A stretch of DNA of 24,655 bases from Pelagophyceae sp. CCMP2097 (taxonomy: Eukaryota > Sar > Pelagophyceae), in assembly GCA_026770575.1 (NCBI GenBank), contig MU657252.1, forward strand, positions 175,878 to 200,532, written 5' to 3'. Under the pieces are notes generated by a model. The model saw only the letters and a program-made list of their open reading frames with translations. It did not search any database and had not been told where the DNA came from. Positions within the stretch are counted from its first letter, which is position 1. Each line of letters starts with the position of its first letter. Shown here one piece after another: positions 24,196 through 24,655 of the stretch. Both the position numbers and the translations under genes were made by a program.

Positions 24196-24655
24196 ATGGG
24201 CCTCTTCGTCGCCCTCGCTCTCGCCCTCGCCCTCGCCGGCCCGCGGCCCGCCGAGGGCCTATCGCTTGGCCGCGCCGTGCAGCTGCGACGGCCGGCGACG
24301 GCGCTCTCGGCTTCTGTGGTAAAAACCGACCCGGCGTCTTTTGCGAGCCGCATGGGAGTGCGAGTCGCAAGGAGTGCACCCTCGCCCTCGCCCTCGCCGG
24401 CCCGCGGCCCGCCGAGGGCCTATCGCTTGGCCGCGCCGTGCAGCTGCGACGGCCGGCGACGGCGCTCTCGGCTTCTGTGGTAAAAACCGACCCGGCGTCT
24501 TTTGCGAGCCGCATGGGAGTGCGAGTCGCAAGGAGTGCACTTGCGACGGCGCATACAGCCGCGGCGGCGGCGACGCACGACCGCGCCAGTGCGACGCACG
24601 ACCTTTGGGCCTCGGCGAGGCTGCCCTCGCGGCCCGAGAAATTTCTCTCGCCGCG
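24196..24655 (+). CDS. 5' part of a secreted or plastid-targeted protein, interrupted by a tandem duplication; runs off the window
   Basis: From ATG 24196 the product starts with a clear signal peptide (MGLFVALALALALAGPRPAEG) followed by a basic stretch (LGRAVQLRRPATALSAS), a layout usual for bipartite plastid targeting in secondary algae or for secretion. After SFASRMGVRVARSA the frame enters a second copy of the same DNA (161 bp offset), reads out of frame and stops at 24483. If only one copy is counted, the frame continues ALATAHTAAAAATHDRAS and onward to the window end. The gene may therefore be frameshifted by a recent duplication, rescued by splicing, or misassembled. The mature product is not visible. 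Confidence 0.55.
24220..24540. repeat. Tandem duplication, 161-bp offset, two copies
   Basis: 24220-24379 and 24381-24540 appear identical by eye, including 'gagggcctatcgcttggccg', 'cttctgtggtaaaaaccgac' and 'gcgagtcgcaaggagtgcac'. The unit is not a multiple of three. Short 'ctcgcc' repeats at the left boundary could have promoted slippage or unequal exchange. Confidence 0.9.

Overview
This window looks like nuclear DNA from a microbial eukaryote, most likely a stramenopile alga of the pelagophyte type. That is inferred from GC-rich coding sequence, short spliceosomal introns with GTGCG donors, a giant beta-helix/multipass membrane protein of a kind common in such genomes, and eukaryote-only genes (Arp3, an AP-4-type sigma subunit). 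The species cannot be named from sequence alone. No prokaryotic operon, CRISPR array or intact transposase was seen.

Layout. 1-2080: repeat-rich DNA with tRNA-derived SINE-like copies, copies of a dispersed repeat, and a foldback element built of 19-bp units. 2127-9152 (+): a single-exon gene for a 2341-residue protein with a signal peptide, Cys-rich head, Pmp-like beta-helix, about nine membrane segments and a C-terminal RelA/SpoT-like segment. 9576-11523 (-): an eight-exon sulfotransferase-like gene that is only visible after splicing. 11524-12887: GC-rich DNA of unclear content, then an array of helically spaced degenerate repeats. 12888-13864 (-): a six-exon AP-complex sigma subunit, best matching AP-4. 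14027-15791 (+): a six-exon Arp3, divergent from the sigma gene across 162 bp. 16228 to about 18095 (+): an IQ-motif protein with an unresolved 3' end. 18407-19594 (+): a WD40 protein with nearly identical blades.

19595-22091 is a second repeat-rich island: a 23-bp minisatellite, a third copy of the dispersed repeat, a MITE with long terminal inverted repeats, and a large inverted repeat enclosing a gene-like fragment. 22092-23612 (-) is a compact two-exon ABCG-like half transporter. The window ends in the 5' part of a gene for a secreted or plastid-targeted protein (from 24196, +), disrupted by a 161-bp tandem duplication.

Functionally the genes are mostly housekeeping or membrane/trafficking genes: vesicle coat (AP-4 sigma), actin nucleation (Arp3), lipid or small-molecule export (ABC), sulfation (sulfotransferase-like), and a large surface receptor-like protein. 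They are not an operon. The only arrangement suggesting shared control is the short AP-4 sigma/Arp3 divergent promoter. I worked out 18 introns by reading frame, phase and family conservation; none is confirmed by transcripts.
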